DNA of 64,000 nucleotides from Hydrogenophaga sp. Lineage in GTDB: Bacteria; Pseudomonadota; Gammaproteobacteria; Burkholderiales; Burkholderiaceae_C. This document shows, piece after piece, positions 1 through 11,007 of the stretch. The translations under genes were made by a program, and so were the position numbers. Below the pieces are notes generated by a model that saw only the letters and a list, made by a program, of their open reading frames with translations, was not told the DNA's origin and did no database searches. The stretch is from the NCBI GenBank assembly GCA_018333605.1, contig JAGXSV010000074.1, positions 1-64,000 of the forward strand. The letters run 5' to 3'. How positions within the stretch are numbered: position 1 is the first letter of the stretch; the number at the start of each line of letters is the position of its first letter.

Positions 1-230
1 CTGTCGCGCCTGCTTCTTACACAGGTAGGCGATATGTAACGCAAAAGACCAGCGCTGCGCCATACCCCTGCGCTGGCTCACTCCCGCCATCCCACGGCCA
101 CAGCAGGCACGCCCCCCCGGCACACCTCAGTGCCCTGCAGAACGGGCACCCCCCATTCAACTCAAAGGAAGTTCAAGGCATTCAGCTGACTGCCGCGGAT
201 GACCGCGTCCGACTGCTTGCCGACACCAGA

Positions 231-1092
231 TTTACGCGGAAACTGACCGCCGCTAACAGGCGTAGAACAATCGCCTGTGTCGCGCGCAATGCGCAATCTC
301 GAAGCCACGCTCGGCGTGCAGTTGTTCGACCGCAGCGCGCACCAGACGCGACTGACCTGGGCCGGTCAAGTGTTCCTCGGTGAGTGCCGGCGTGTGCTGG
401 CCACCGTGGAGCAGGCGGTGAGTGCCGCAAAGGCGGCGGCGCAGGGCTATCAGGGTTATCTGCGCATCGCCATCTGCGACAGCTTGGCGCAGCCCCACAT
501 TGCCACCTTGCTGGCGCGCAGCCGCGAGGAAGAGCCCGAACTGGAGATTCGCGTCTTCGAGCTGCCTTTCGCGCAGCAGCTCAAGGGCCTGCACAACGAT
601 CTGCTGGACATCGGCTTTGCGCTGTCGGACGCGGTGAGCGAAGGCCTTGTCGCCGAGCCCGTGTGGACCGATCCTCTGTCGGTGATCGTGCCCGTGCGCC
701 ACCCCTTGTTGGCGCACGCGGAAGTGCCATTGGATGAAGCCTTGAAGTTTCCGTTGGTACTGTGCCATCCGGACGCGGGATCGGGCTGCCACCACCAGAT
801 CCAGGCGGTGCTTCAAGGTGCGTCCAAGCCGCTCAAGCTGGTAGATCAGGTGACGAGCCTAGGCGTGATGCTGACTCTGGTCGGTGCCGGTTATGGCCTA
901 GGTTTCGCCATTGCCTCGCAGGTGCAGACCCTGAACCGCCCCGACATAACCGTTCGCCCCTTGGCCGGCACGCCGCCCATGCTGTCCACCTACCTGCTGC
1001 GCCGCAGCGCCGAACCCTCTGAGCCCATGAAGCGGTTTCTGCAGCGCGCCCGCGAGGAGTTCCTGCCAAAGGGAGATGAACCGGCCTCGTGA
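231..1092 (+). pseudogene. LysR-family regulator with broken N-terminal HTH
   Basis: The longest open frame uses GTG at 277 and gives 271 residues, nearly all of the LysR substrate-binding part, beginning inside the recognition helix. In the same frame the codons just upstream of the GTG still read G-V-E-Q-S-P-V-S-R-A-M, typical LysR helix-turn-helix sequence, but they run into an in-frame TGA at 244-246. The preceding HTH residues (R-F-T-R...A-A-N-R) are visible in another frame at about 228-262, so a small indel has split the DNA-binding domain. The C-terminal domain is complete to the stop. The protein probably cannot bind DNA. It ends 170 bp before a tRNA-Gly-like integration junction and so probably belongs to an integrated element; similar regulators are, as far as I recall, common on such elements in Beta- and Gammaproteobacteria. 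Confidence 0.7.
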
Positions 1093-1223
1093 CGTTGAGC
1101 GCTCGGGTACATTGGCTACTGCTGGCTGTCCATGGCTCGCGCTGGACTTGCTCGGAGCGCGCGTTGACCAAGCGTGGTTTTTCAGTCCATAATTATGTCC
1201 ATCTCGGTTCGCCGAGTGCGGAA

Positions 1224-1246
1224 AACTCGTTATCAATCAACGAGTT
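1224..1246. repeat. 8-bp inverted repeat beside the tRNA-Gly junction
   Basis: AACTCGTT at 1224-1231 and AACGAGTT at 1239-1246 form a perfect inverted repeat around a 7-bp spacer. It lies 15 bp left of the 18-bp tRNA-Gly identity, on the presumed element side, where tyrosine recombinase arm or core sites would be expected. A recombinase role is inference. Confidence 0.45.
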
Positions 1247-1261
1247 GGGAACACGATGATG

Positions 1262-1279
1262 TTCCCTTCACCCGCTCCA
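1262..1279 (+). other. Putative att site: 18-bp tRNA-Gly 3' end
   Basis: TTCCCTTCACCCGCTCCA matches the last 18 bases of a bacterial tRNA-Gly (end of T loop, T-stem 3' strand, the acceptor strand CACCCGC, discriminator and CCA). The bases to the left do not continue as tRNA: no T-loop TTCGA, anticodon arm or 5' acceptor strand is present. A tRNA tail without its body, followed by a terminator, is what remains at the far end of an element that integrated into the 3' end of a tRNA gene; ICEclc-type elements target tRNA-Gly in this way. A further 6-bp inverted repeat (GGGAAC 1247-1252, GTTCCC 1261-1266) overlaps its left edge. The intact tRNA and the integrase would lie outside the window, so the element's nature is not proven. 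Confidence 0.6.
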
Positions 1280-1290
1280 AATGCATCGCC

Positions 1291-1326
1291 AAAGGCCGTC
1301 AAGGGCATACACCTGACGGCCTTTTT
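1291..1326 (+). terminator. Rho-independent terminator after the tRNA-Gly tail
   Basis: AAAGGCCGTCA (1291-1301) pairs with TGACGGCCTTT (1314-1324), an 11-bp stem followed by T residues. It most likely was the terminator of the intact tRNA-Gly gene before the insertion separated them. Confidence 0.75.
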
Positions 1327-1643
1327 CATTGGTAAATCAACATCTTTCCTGTCAGCGACGTACCGGAAACACCATTGACATACGGAAGTGAGCGGTGGGA
1401 ACAATCGGGGGAACAGAATGCTTGTACTCCCTCTGACCCCCTGTGCGGATCCTTCTCAGAGGCGCGGCATTTCACCACCAATGCAGGCGGCGACAAACTC
1501 GATTTGGCCGTGACCCAAACCACCGCACGGAATACCCACCTGACGCACCCAAGCGTCCTGACGCCACAACACCGCCAGTGCCAGCATCAAGCCGAATGAA
1601 CACCATTCGGGATGGCTCGCTGATGGACACATCACACCAACGC
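1327..1643. other. Stretch with no supported gene
   Basis: Only short overlapping frames without convincing start sites or recognisable protein families are present. Together with the att-like site it separates the presumed element from the phasin gene. I see no tRNA, repeat or integrase remnant in it. Confidence 0.4.
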
Positions 1644-1671
1644 AAAAGAGGCTCCCAAAGGAGCCTCTTTT
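1644..1671 (-). terminator. Terminator of the phasin gene
   Basis: AAAAGAGGCTCC, loop CAAA, GGAGCCTCTTTT: a perfect 12-bp stem with A and T tracts on either side, about 45 bp beyond the phasin stop. It can work in both directions. Confidence 0.85.
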
Positions 1672-1714
1672 GCATTGGGATACCAGTCCGAAGGCTGGTC
1701 ACAACATCTCGGAA

Positions 1715-2260
1715 TCAGACGGCTTTGGCTGCCTTCTTGACCATGTCGGTGGTCTGCTTGGTGGCCACAGCAAAGTTGGCCTGGGCGACTTCGGTGGCTT
1801 TCTTGATGCTGGCCTGGGCCGACTCGATTGCTTTCTGGCTGTTGCTCAAGGCGCTTTGGAAAGCAACCACCGCAGTTTCAGAACCAGTGGGCGCGCTCTT
1901 GACGAGTTGGTCCACCGAAGCGCCGAAGGCTTTTTGTGCATCGGCCATATTGGCTTCGATCTGCTTGGTGATGTCTGCGCTGCCTTCGGCGGCAATGCTT
2001 TGCACGTGCTGGAAGTAAGCGGTCGACTTTTCAGCCATGGGCTGAAAAAAGCCGGTTTGCAGGGTCATGAATTCCTGGGGCGTCTTGGCCGACAGGGCGG
2101 CCTTGGCGTGGGTGAAGGACTCGCTCACGGCGGCTTTGGAAGCGGCCATGTTGAGTTCAACCAGTTTTTCTGCGCCGGTGAAGGCCTTTTTGAAGGCAGC
2201 TTCGAACGCTTCCATGTTGGCTTTGTTGGCGGCCATGATCTGTTCAGCGGGGTTGTTCAT
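1715..2260 (-). CDS. phaP: Phasin (polyhydroxyalkanoate granule protein)
   Basis: A 181-residue, Ala/Lys/Glu-rich, almost entirely helical protein without signal peptide or membrane segment. It has the phasin layout: a short N-terminus with M-A-A-N-K-A-N, a middle amphipathic region with phenylalanines (F-E-A-A-F-K-K-A-F) and a long C-terminal helix rich in A and K. Phasins coat PHA granules in the cytoplasm and control their number and size. The gene is monocistronic, with its own terminator. TGC-rich repeats upstream (2326-2338 and about 2388-2403) resemble sites bound by the PHA-responsive repressor PhaR. The family assignment is firm; which phasin paralogue it is cannot be told. Confidence 0.85.
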   Translation of the reverse strand: MNNPAEQIMAANKANMEAFEAAFKKAFTGAEKLVELNMAASKAAVSESFTHAKAALSAKTPQEFMTLQTGFFQPMAEKSTAYFQHVQSIAAEGSADITKQIEANMADAQKAFGASVDQLVKSAPTGSETAVVAFQSALSNSQKAIESAQASIKKATEVAQANFAVATKQTTDMVKKAAKAV

Positions 2261-2325
2261 TTCGTTTTCCTTTGGGTGAAGTGGAGTGAGTGAGCCTTGA
2301 ACATGGACCGGATGACCGATTTATG

Positions 2326-2403
2326 TTGCAGTGCAGCATGCATTGAATTTTACGGGTATTCCCGAAGATGGCAAGTGTTTTTGCTGCACCGCAACAAAGT
2401 TAG
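2326..2403 (-). promoter_or_regulatory. Phasin upstream region with TGC-rich, PhaR-like motifs
   Basis: Two related motifs lie upstream of the phasin start: TTGCAGTGCAGCA at 2326-2338 and TTGCTGCACCGCAACA near 2388-2403. Alternating TTGC/TGCA elements are characteristic of PhaR operators upstream of phaP and phaR genes. Promoter hexamers cannot be assigned with confidence. Confidence 0.35.
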
Positions 2404-2477
2404 AGGCATTCCTCCAACATCGCAGGTTTGCCAGCCTGCGTGGTGTGTGTGGGCCTGGCGAAAAGCTGCTGAGCGGC

Positions 2478-3467
2478 TCAGGTCGGGATCATCGCGTCCG
2501 GTGCAGGGAAACCATTGCGACCGGGGAACTCCAGCGCCAGGGTGCGGGCGTTGGGCATCTTGAGCCACAGTCGCAGCATTTTGCGGTGCAGCGCGGGGTT
2601 GGTGTCGTCCAGGAAGTCGTTGCGCGAGTGCAGCACAGCGTAGTTGTTGGCGAACTGCAGGTCACCGGGCTCCAGCATCATGTCAAGCCGGATGCTCGCC
2701 TGGTGCATGACGGCGTCGAACAGGTCTAACGCCTCGATCTCCACCTGCGACAGCGGCTGCTGCCGAATCTCGTGGCCGAGTTCGATGTACTGCCGCAGGT
2801 AGCGGCAACTGAGCTTGCCCTGGTGGTGGCTGAAAATGGGTGACAGGCTGGGCAGTGGCTCGCACAGGTGGGCGAAATACACAGGTCGGTAGTAGAGACC
2901 GAGGTATTCGGGGAATTTCTCCAGTATCTCGTTGTAAATGGCGGCCACACTGACGAGGCTGCTCAGGCCACCGGCCTTGGCTTTGCGCACGCAGAGCAAG
3001 CCGACCACGTCGGACGGGTCGGAGTGGTAGGGCAGATACAGGTTGGTCTCGTAGACGCGGGTGTTCTTGTCGTTGACATCGCCTACATTCATCACGGTGC
3101 CCAGCAGGTCGCCTCTGGGGTTCTGCCGCACAGGCACACCGAGATGCAGGCCGAGGCCGAAGTAGACGGTGTTGATGTCTTCGTCGGTGTAACGCTCCAC
3201 CGGCAGGCCACGCAGCACCAGGAAACCTCGGCCATTTTCCAGTTCTTCGGCGTAGCGCCGGAGATCGGGCGCAAGGGCCTGGATGGGGAAGTCTTCCCGG
3301 GAGAAGTTGGGGAAGCTCAGACCTTGGGCTTTGACGTGAGCGAGCGCCGCGTCGAGCACCGCAACAGACTCGCCGCTCAGCTGGTGCAGCCAGGTGAAGT
3401 CACCGGCCAGATCGGAGCCGCGCCAGGCGGCGGGACCGGTGATGGGTTGTTTCAGGATCAGGCTCAC
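2478..3467 (-). CDS. TauD/TfdA-family Fe(II)/2-oxoglutarate dioxygenase
   Basis: 329 residues, cytoplasmic. The iron-binding facial triad is visible: H148 and D150 in P-Y-H-S-D, and the distal H280 in V-L-H-S-R-N; arginines at about 295-299 could bind 2-oxoglutarate. Length and motif order fit the TauD/TfdA superfamily, whose members hydroxylate small organic acids, sulfonates or amino-acid derivatives. The substrate is unknown. The gene is 64 bp downstream of the DSD1-type PLP enzyme on the same strand, suggesting joint expression and perhaps a shared amino-acid or hydroxy-amino-acid catabolic role (inference). Confidence 0.8.
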   Translation of the reverse strand: MSLILKQPITGPAAWRGSDLAGDFTWLHQLSGESVAVLDAALAHVKAQGLSFPNFSREDFPIQALAPDLRRYAEELENGRGFLVLRGLPVERYTDEDINTVYFGLGLHLGVPVRQNPRGDLLGTVMNVGDVNDKNTRVYETNLYLPYHSDPSDVVGLLCVRKAKAGGLSSLVSVAAIYNEILEKFPEYLGLYYRPVYFAHLCEPLPSLSPIFSHHQGKLSCRYLRQYIELGHEIRQQPLSQVEIEALDLFDAVMHQASIRLDMMLEPGDLQFANNYAVLHSRNDFLDDTNPALHRKMLRLWLKMPNARTLALEFPGRNGFPAPDAMIPT

Positions 3468-3531
3468 AAACAGGCTCCTTCATAGCGGTACAAGATTGGG
3501 CACTGGCGAACGGGCCACAAGCGACCCTAAG

Positions 3532-4809
3532 TCAAAAACGGGTGGTCACCGCGTCCACCACGCGGTAGGTGTCGTCTACCACCGGTAGCCAGCGCCATTT
3601 GTCGAACGTGGTGCAGGGGTGCGAAATTCCGTTCGCCACGATTTGACCCAGCGCGGGCCACTCGTCTTTTGGCGCAACCGGGTCATAGCGCAGGTAGGCG
3701 TGCTGGTCGTTCAGAGCGTCAATGCGCCAGTGTCCCGGAACGGCCTTGGGTGATCCACCCTGCCCGTCGCCTCGCCAGAGAGGCAACGGCAAGTCCAGGT
3801 CGTGGGACACGTCGCGCTTGCCCATACTGAGCAAGGCCAATCCTGGCTCAGGGCAGCTTTGCACGCAGGCCAGTACCTCCAGCGCGGGCTTCAGGGTTTC
3901 ACGCAGGTTCAGGCGCTCAGCCACGCAGCACAAATACCGCGTGTAGCGTTGGTGGTCGTGCGTGAGGTAGCACCCCGAGCGCAGCACGCCGCGCACCGGG
4001 TGGCCCAGATCGGGCATGAGACGTTCGGCCACCAGGTCAAAAATGGCGGAGCCACCGGCACTGAGAATGATTTCTTCGTGCGCGAACCACTGTTGCTCGA
4101 TGGCTTTGCGTGCGATCGCCTCGACTCGGTCCATCAGGCTTTGCACGGTGGCGCGGTCTTGGGCGTGGTCGCACGTGGCGGTGGTGCCTTCGTAACACTC
4201 GATACCCGCCAACTGCAGCGCTGGGCTGGCGGCAATGCGCTGGGCAATCTGCCACGCTTGCTCTGTCGTGCGGCAGCCGGTGCGCTGGCCGGTCATGCCC
4301 AGTTCCAGCAGCACCTCAAACCGGTCCTTGAAACCACGGGCCGCCGCCCACGCCTCAATCTGGTCCACCTGCCCGAGCGAATCCACCAGAAACAGCGAGC
4401 GCAGCGCCGGCCGCTCGGCGTGCAGCAGGGCCAGCGCGTCCAGCTCGGCGCGCTGGATCACCTGGTTGGCGATGAGCAGCACCGGCACGCCGTGGCGCGC
4501 ACCCACTGTCGCCTGGAACACAGTGGCAAAGCTGATGCCCCAGGCGCCCGTGTCCAGCTGCATCTGCCACAGCTCGGGCGACATGCTGGTTTTGCCGTGC
4601 GGCGCCAGGTACAGGCCACGCTGGGCGCAGAAGTCGCGCATCCAGTGCAGGTTGTGCCGCAAGGCGCTTTGCCTGATGACAGCCAGCGGCAAGGCCAGGT
4701 CGCCGCGCAGCAGTTGCCAGCCTTGCTCGGCAAGGTGTTCCCGCGACAGCTCTGCGTGGCCTGCAGGGAAGCCCTTGAGGTGGGGACCAAAGCGGGGCGC
4801 GGTGGGCAT
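3532..4809 (-). CDS. DSD1-type PLP-dependent amino-acid deaminase/aldolase
   Basis: 425 residues. An alanine-racemase-like N-terminal TIM barrel carries the PLP lysine K73 in A-P-H-G-K-T-S-M-S-P, and the C-terminal domain ends with S-H-P-C-T-T-F-D-K-W, where H397 and C399 match the zinc ligands of eukaryotic-type D-serine dehydratases. Relatives act as D-serine/D-threonine dehydratases or D-threonine and 3-hydroxyaspartate aldolases; the substrate cannot be read from sequence. It starts 9 bp after the small membrane protein gene and is followed by a 2-oxoglutarate dioxygenase. Confidence 0.8.
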   Translation of the reverse strand: MPTAPRFGPHLKGFPAGHAELSREHLAEQGWQLLRGDLALPLAVIRQSALRHNLHWMRDFCAQRGLYLAPHGKTSMSPELWQMQLDTGAWGISFATVFQATVGARHGVPVLLIANQVIQRAELDALALLHAERPALRSLFLVDSLGQVDQIEAWAAARGFKDRFEVLLELGMTGQRTGCRTTEQAWQIAQRIAASPALQLAGIECYEGTTATCDHAQDRATVQSLMDRVEAIARKAIEQQWFAHEEIILSAGGSAIFDLVAERLMPDLGHPVRGVLRSGCYLTHDHQRYTRYLCCVAERLNLRETLKPALEVLACVQSCPEPGLALLSMGKRDVSHDLDLPLPLWRGDGQGGSPKAVPGHWRIDALNDQHAYLRYDPVAPKDEWPALGQIVANGISHPCTTFDKWRWLPVVDDTYRVVDAVTTRF

Positions 4810-4818
4810 CGTGGTGCT

Positions 4819-4992
4819 TCAGTTGCGCTTTTTGCGCGCCTGCGCACGCCGCACTTGCCGGCTTTGCCCGGCCAGTTGCTGCTGCGTCTGCTGGGCCGCA
4901 CGGCGGGCACGCGTGCGTTTGCCCAAAGCCCGGGCCACGATGAAGGCCAGCACAGCGCAGGCCACGATGATGAACAGAGCGGTGAGGTCCAT
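4819..4992 (-). CDS. Small single-span membrane protein
   Basis: 57 residues from the ATG at 4992: a hydrophobic N-terminal helix (L-T-A-L-F-I-I-V-A-C-A-V-L-A-F-I-V-A) followed by a basic, Gln-rich cytoplasmic tail ending K-K-R-N. A GGTGGAG ribosome-binding site sits 8 bases before this ATG. An alternative GTG at 5001 would overlap the parC stop by GTGA but leaves no room for that site. It lies between parC and the PLP enzyme with almost no spacing. The family is not recognised. Confidence 0.6.
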   Translation of the reverse strand: MDLTALFIIVACAVLAFIVARALGKRTRARRAAQQTQQQLAGQSRQVRRAQARKKRN

Positions 4993-4997
4993 ACCGG

Positions 4998-7349
<2,352 letters not shown>

Positions 7350-7406
7350 GGGGTTTCAGGCATTCGTACAAACGGTTGCGCGCCAGGGGAGTTGGTCCAG
7401 AAACAC

Positions 7407-7474
7407 CGCCGGGCTGGCTTCGCCAGACGGCTGGTGTTGCCCTCTGGGGGTGACGCCGCAGGCGGCGCGGGGGG
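7407..7474 (-). repeat. 3'-end-associated GC-rich repeat, copy 1 (after parE)
   Basis: Read in the parE direction the element starts 2 bp after the stop codon: CCCCCGCGCCGC, a short loop, GGCGTCACCCCC, then AGAGGG, CACCAGC and a GGC..GCC arm, ending in GGCGGTG. The same order of blocks is found after four other genes in this window. The arms can fold into successive GC-rich hairpins. Confidence 0.7.
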
Positions 7475-7476
7475 AA

Positions 7477-9480
7477 TCAAATATCCACTTCTACCGAGTC
7501 GCCATGCAGCTCCATGAGTTCGCGGCGCGAAGCGGCTTCGCCTTTGCCCATGAGCTTGGTGATAAGCGCCTCGGTGCCGGCGAAGTCCATGCTACCCAGG
7601 TTCACCTGCATCAGGCGGCGCGTGTCGGGGTTGAGCGTGGTGTCCCACAGCTGCTCGGCGTTCATTTCACCCAGGCCTTTGAAGCGGCTGATTTGGCACT
7701 TCTCGCGGGGCACGCCGTCTTTAGCGCATTTGTCCAGAATGGCGGTCAACTCGCCCTCGTCCAGCGCGTATTGCTTGATGGCGGGCTTTTTGCCGCGCGC
7801 CGGTACGTCCACCCGAAACAGCGGCGGGCGCGCCACGTACAGATGGCCGTTCTCGATCAGCTTGGGAAAGTGGCGGAAGAACAGCGTGAGCAGCAGCACC
7901 TGGATGTGCGAGCCGTCCACGTCGGCGTCGCTCAAGATACAGACCTTGCCATAGCGCAAACCGCTCATGTCGGGTGTGTCCAGCGGGCCGTGCGGGTCGA
8001 TGCCGATGGCGACCGAAATGTCGTGGATTTCGTTGTTGGCAAACAGGCGGTCGCGCTCCACCTCCCAGGTGTTCAGCACCTTGCCCCGCAGCGGCAAAAT
8101 GGCCTGGCTTTCCTTGTCGCGGCCCATCTTGGCGCTGCCACCGGCCGAGTCGCCCTCGACCAGAAACACCTCGTTGTGCGCCAGGTCTTTGCTTTCGCAG
8201 TCGGTCAGCTTGCCGGGCAACACCGCCACGCCCGAGCCCTTGCGTTTTTCCACCTTCTGACCGGCCTTCTGGCGAAACTGCGCCGCCTTGATGGCGAGTT
8301 CGGCCAGCTTCTTGCCGTGGTCCACATGCTGGTTGAGCCAGAGTTCGAGCGCCGGGCGCACAAAGCTGCCCACCAGGCGCACCGCGTCACGCGAGTTCAG
8401 CCGCTCCTTGATCTGGCCCTGGAACTGCGGGTCCAGCACCTTGGCACTCAGCACGTAGCTGGCACGCGCAAACACGTCTTCGGGCAGCAGCTTCACGCCT
8501 TTGGGCAGCAGCGCATGCAGTTCGATGAAGCCCTTCACGGCTTGAAACAGGCCATCGCGCAAACCGCTTTCGTGCGTGCCGCCCGCGCTGGTGGGGATCA
8601 GGTTCACATAACTTTCGCGCACCGGCTGGCCGTCTTCGGTAAAGGCCACGCACCAGTTGGCGCCCTCGCCTTCGGCAAAACTGTCGTGCCCGCTGTCGGC
8701 GAAGCCTTCGCCCTCAAACAGCGGAATCACCGGCTCGCCGTGCAGCGTTTGCTGCAAATAGTCGCGCAGGCCGCCCTTGTACAGCCACACCTGCGTGTCT
8801 TTGGTTTTCTCGTTCACCAGCGTCACCGTCACGCCCGGCATCAGCACCGCCTTGCTGCGCAGCAGGTGGGTGAGCTCGCTCATGGGCAGCGCGGCTGACT
8901 CAAAGTACGTCGGGTCGGGCCAGGCGCGCACCGTGGTGCCCTGCTTGCGGTCACCCTCGCCTTTGGGCGCGATCACGAGTTGCTCGATCACGTCACCGGC
9001 CGAAAATGCCAGCTTGGCCACCTGGCCTTCGCGGTAGCTGGTCACCTCCAGCCGGGTCGAGAGCGCGTTGGTGACACTCACGCCCACACCGTGCAGGCCG
9101 CCCGAGAAGCTGTAGGCGCCACCGCTGCCTTTGTCAAACTTGCCCCCGGCGTGCAGCCGGGTGAACACAAGCTCCACCACCGGCGCGTTTTCTTCCGGGT
9201 GCAGGCCAAACGGAATGCCACGGCCGTCGTCTTCCACGCTCACCGAGCTGTCAGCGTGCAGCGTCACCTTGATCTTTTTGCCGTGGCCAGCCAGCGCTTC
9301 GTCGGCTGCGTTGTCCAGCACTTCCTGAATGATGTGCAGCGGATTGTCGGTGCGGGTGTACATGCCCGGCCGTTGCTTGACCGGCTCCAGGCCCTTGAGG
9401 ACGCGGATCGAACCTTCGGAATAAGCGTCGCTGGCGGCAACGGACTTGGGGGCGGCGGGTTTCTCAGTCATGCGCGGCAT
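7477..9480 (-). CDS. parE: DNA topoisomerase IV subunit B
   Basis: 667 residues. GHKL ATPase domain with E-V-L-D-N-A-A-D-E-A near residue 55 and G-G-L-H-G-V-G-V-S; Toprim domain with V-E-G-D-S-A-G-G and the metal-binding D-A-D-V-D-G-S-H; C-terminal G-L-G-E-M-N. The length (about 630-670 for ParE against about 800 for GyrB) and adjacency to parC identify it. It is the first gene of the minus-strand block parE-parC-small ORF-DSD1-TauD; a repeat element between parE and parC may separate or modulate their expression. Confidence 0.95.
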   Translation of the reverse strand: MPRMTEKPAAPKSVAASDAYSEGSIRVLKGLEPVKQRPGMYTRTDNPLHIIQEVLDNAADEALAGHGKKIKVTLHADSSVSVEDDGRGIPFGLHPEENAPVVELVFTRLHAGGKFDKGSGGAYSFSGGLHGVGVSVTNALSTRLEVTSYREGQVAKLAFSAGDVIEQLVIAPKGEGDRKQGTTVRAWPDPTYFESAALPMSELTHLLRSKAVLMPGVTVTLVNEKTKDTQVWLYKGGLRDYLQQTLHGEPVIPLFEGEGFADSGHDSFAEGEGANWCVAFTEDGQPVRESYVNLIPTSAGGTHESGLRDGLFQAVKGFIELHALLPKGVKLLPEDVFARASYVLSAKVLDPQFQGQIKERLNSRDAVRLVGSFVRPALELWLNQHVDHGKKLAELAIKAAQFRQKAGQKVEKRKGSGVAVLPGKLTDCESKDLAHNEVFLVEGDSAGGSAKMGRDKESQAILPLRGKVLNTWEVERDRLFANNEIHDISVAIGIDPHGPLDTPDMSGLRYGKVCILSDADVDGSHIQVLLLTLFFRHFPKLIENGHLYVARPPLFRVDVPARGKKPAIKQYALDEGELTAILDKCAKDGVPREKCQISRFKGLGEMNAEQLWDTTLNPDTRRLMQVNLGSMDFAGTEALITKLMGKGEAASRRELMELHGDSVEVDI

Positions 9481-9604
9481 TGTAGTGCGCGCCCCGCTTT
9501 TTCACTGTATGCAATCACAGCCATCCAGCGGGCAAGGGTGTGGTCGTGTGAACGGTTTCGCGCAGGTGGCTGCGGGCAGGGGGCAAATTCGCTACATTCC
9601 CCCG

Positions 9605-10867
9605 ATGTCCATTGCCTCACCCACCCCTGCCGGCGCTGCCCCCAACCCGGGTCCCGCCGGCCTGTCTACCCTGCAAGTGCTCGTCTGTGGCGCTTTCATC
9701 GTCACGCTGTCCATGGGCATCCGCCACGGTTTTGGCCTGTGGCTGCAACCCGTGACCCAGTCTCAGGGCTGGACGCGCGAAACCTTTGCCTTCGCGCTGG
9801 CGGTGCAAAACCTGTCCTGGGGCGTGTTCGGCATTTTTGCCGGCATGGCGGCCGACCGCTTCGGCGCCTTCAAGGTGCTGGTGGTGGGCGCCGCGCTGTA
9901 TGCGCTGGGCCTGCTGGGCATGGCCATGTCCACCACCTCGCTGGGGTTCGCGCTCACGGCGGGCATCTTGATCGGGGCGGCGCAGGCCGGCACCACCTAC
10001 GCGGTGATTTACGGCGTGATCGGGCGGCAAATACCGGCCGAAAAGCGCTCATGGGCCATGGGCGTGGCCGCGGCGGCAGGCTCGTTCGGGCAGTTCCTCA
10101 TGGTGCCGGTGGAAGGCTGGCTCATCAGCAGCTTCGGCTGGCAAGAAGCGCTCATGGTGCTGGGTGCGGCAGTGCTGCTGATCATGCCGCTGGCCTGGGG
10201 CCTGCGTGAGCCGGGCTTTGCGGGTGGCACCATGCCCAGGCGGGAGCAGTCCATCTTGCAGGCGCTGCGCGAGGCGTTCAAATACCGCAGCTTCCAGTTG
10301 CTCATGGCCGGCTATTTCGTTTGCGGCTTCCAGGTGGTGTTCATTGGCGTGCACATGCCCAGCTACCTGAAGGACAACGGGCTTTCGCCCCAGGTAGCGA
10401 GCTACGCGCTGGCGCTCATAGGCCTGTTCAACGTGATCGGCACCTACGCCGCCGGTGCGCTGGGCCAGCGCATGCCCAAGCGCTACATCCTGGCGTTTAT
10501 TTACATGGCGCGCGCGGTGGTCATCAGCATCTTCCTGCTCGTGCCGCTGTCACCGGCCAGCGTGTATGTGTTTTCGGCCGTCATGGGCGTGCTGTGGCTG
10601 TCCACTGTGCCGCCCACCAACGCGGTGGTGGCGCAAATATTTGGTGTGGCCCACCTGTCCATGCTGGGCGGGTTTGTGTTTTTCAGCCACCAGATCGGCA
10701 GCTTCATGGGCGTGTGGCTCGGCGGCGTGCTGTACGACCGCACCGGCAGCTACAACATCGTCTGGTACATCTCGATTGCGCTGGGCGTTTTTGCCGCACT
10801 GATCAATCTGCCGGTGCGGGAGTCTCCCATCGTGCGCGGGCCCCAGCGCATGGGAGCGGCGGCGTGA
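9605..10867 (+). CDS. Major facilitator superfamily transporter
   Basis: 420 residues from ATG 9605, with about 12 hydrophobic segments in two halves and a central cytoplasmic loop around residues 205-225. An MFS loop motif of the G-x-x-A-D-R-F-G type follows TM2 (G-M-A-A-D-R-F-G). It resembles the monocarboxylate/oxalate-formate type of MFS proteins; the substrate is unknown. An upstream extension of the frame lacks protein-like sequence, so ATG 9605 is preferred. It overlaps the next small gene by GTGA. Confidence 0.8.
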   Translation: MSIASPTPAGAAPNPGPAGLSTLQVLVCGAFIVTLSMGIRHGFGLWLQPVTQSQGWTRETFAFALAVQNLSWGVFGIFAGMAADRFGAFKVLVVGAALYALGLLGMAMSTTSLGFALTAGILIGAAQAGTTYAVIYGVIGRQIPAEKRSWAMGVAAAAGSFGQFLMVPVEGWLISSFGWQEALMVLGAAVLLIMPLAWGLREPGFAGGTMPRREQSILQALREAFKYRSFQLLMAGYFVCGFQVVFIGVHMPSYLKDNGLSPQVASYALALIGLFNVIGTYAAGALGQRMPKRYILAFIYMARAVVISIFLLVPLSPASVYVFSAVMGVLWLSTVPPTNAVVAQIFGVAHLSMLGGFVFFSHQIGSFMGVWLGGVLYDRTGSYNIVWYISIALGVFAALINLPVRESPIVRGPQRMGAAA

Positions 10868-11007
10868 AAACCACCGGCTGGAACGGCCTGTGGGCCAAGA
10901 CCGCCCTCTGGGCGGCCATTGGTGCGGCGCTGCTGGGCACCCTGGCGCTGTACAACCAGCCCGACTTTTTGATGAGCCTGGCCGACCAGCTTTGGAGTTG
11001 TTTCTGA
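10864..11007 (+). CDS. Small membrane protein
   Basis: 47 residues beginning with GTG at 10864, overlapping the transporter stop (GTGA), and ending at a TGA that overlaps the next ATG (TGATG). It has one hydrophobic segment (A-L-W-A-A-I-G-A-A-L-L-G-T-L-A-L) and a single C-terminal Cys. The double overlap argues strongly that it is translated by coupling. Function unknown. Confidence 0.6.
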   Translation: MKTTGWNGLWAKTALWAAIGAALLGTLALYNQPDFLMSLADQLWSCF

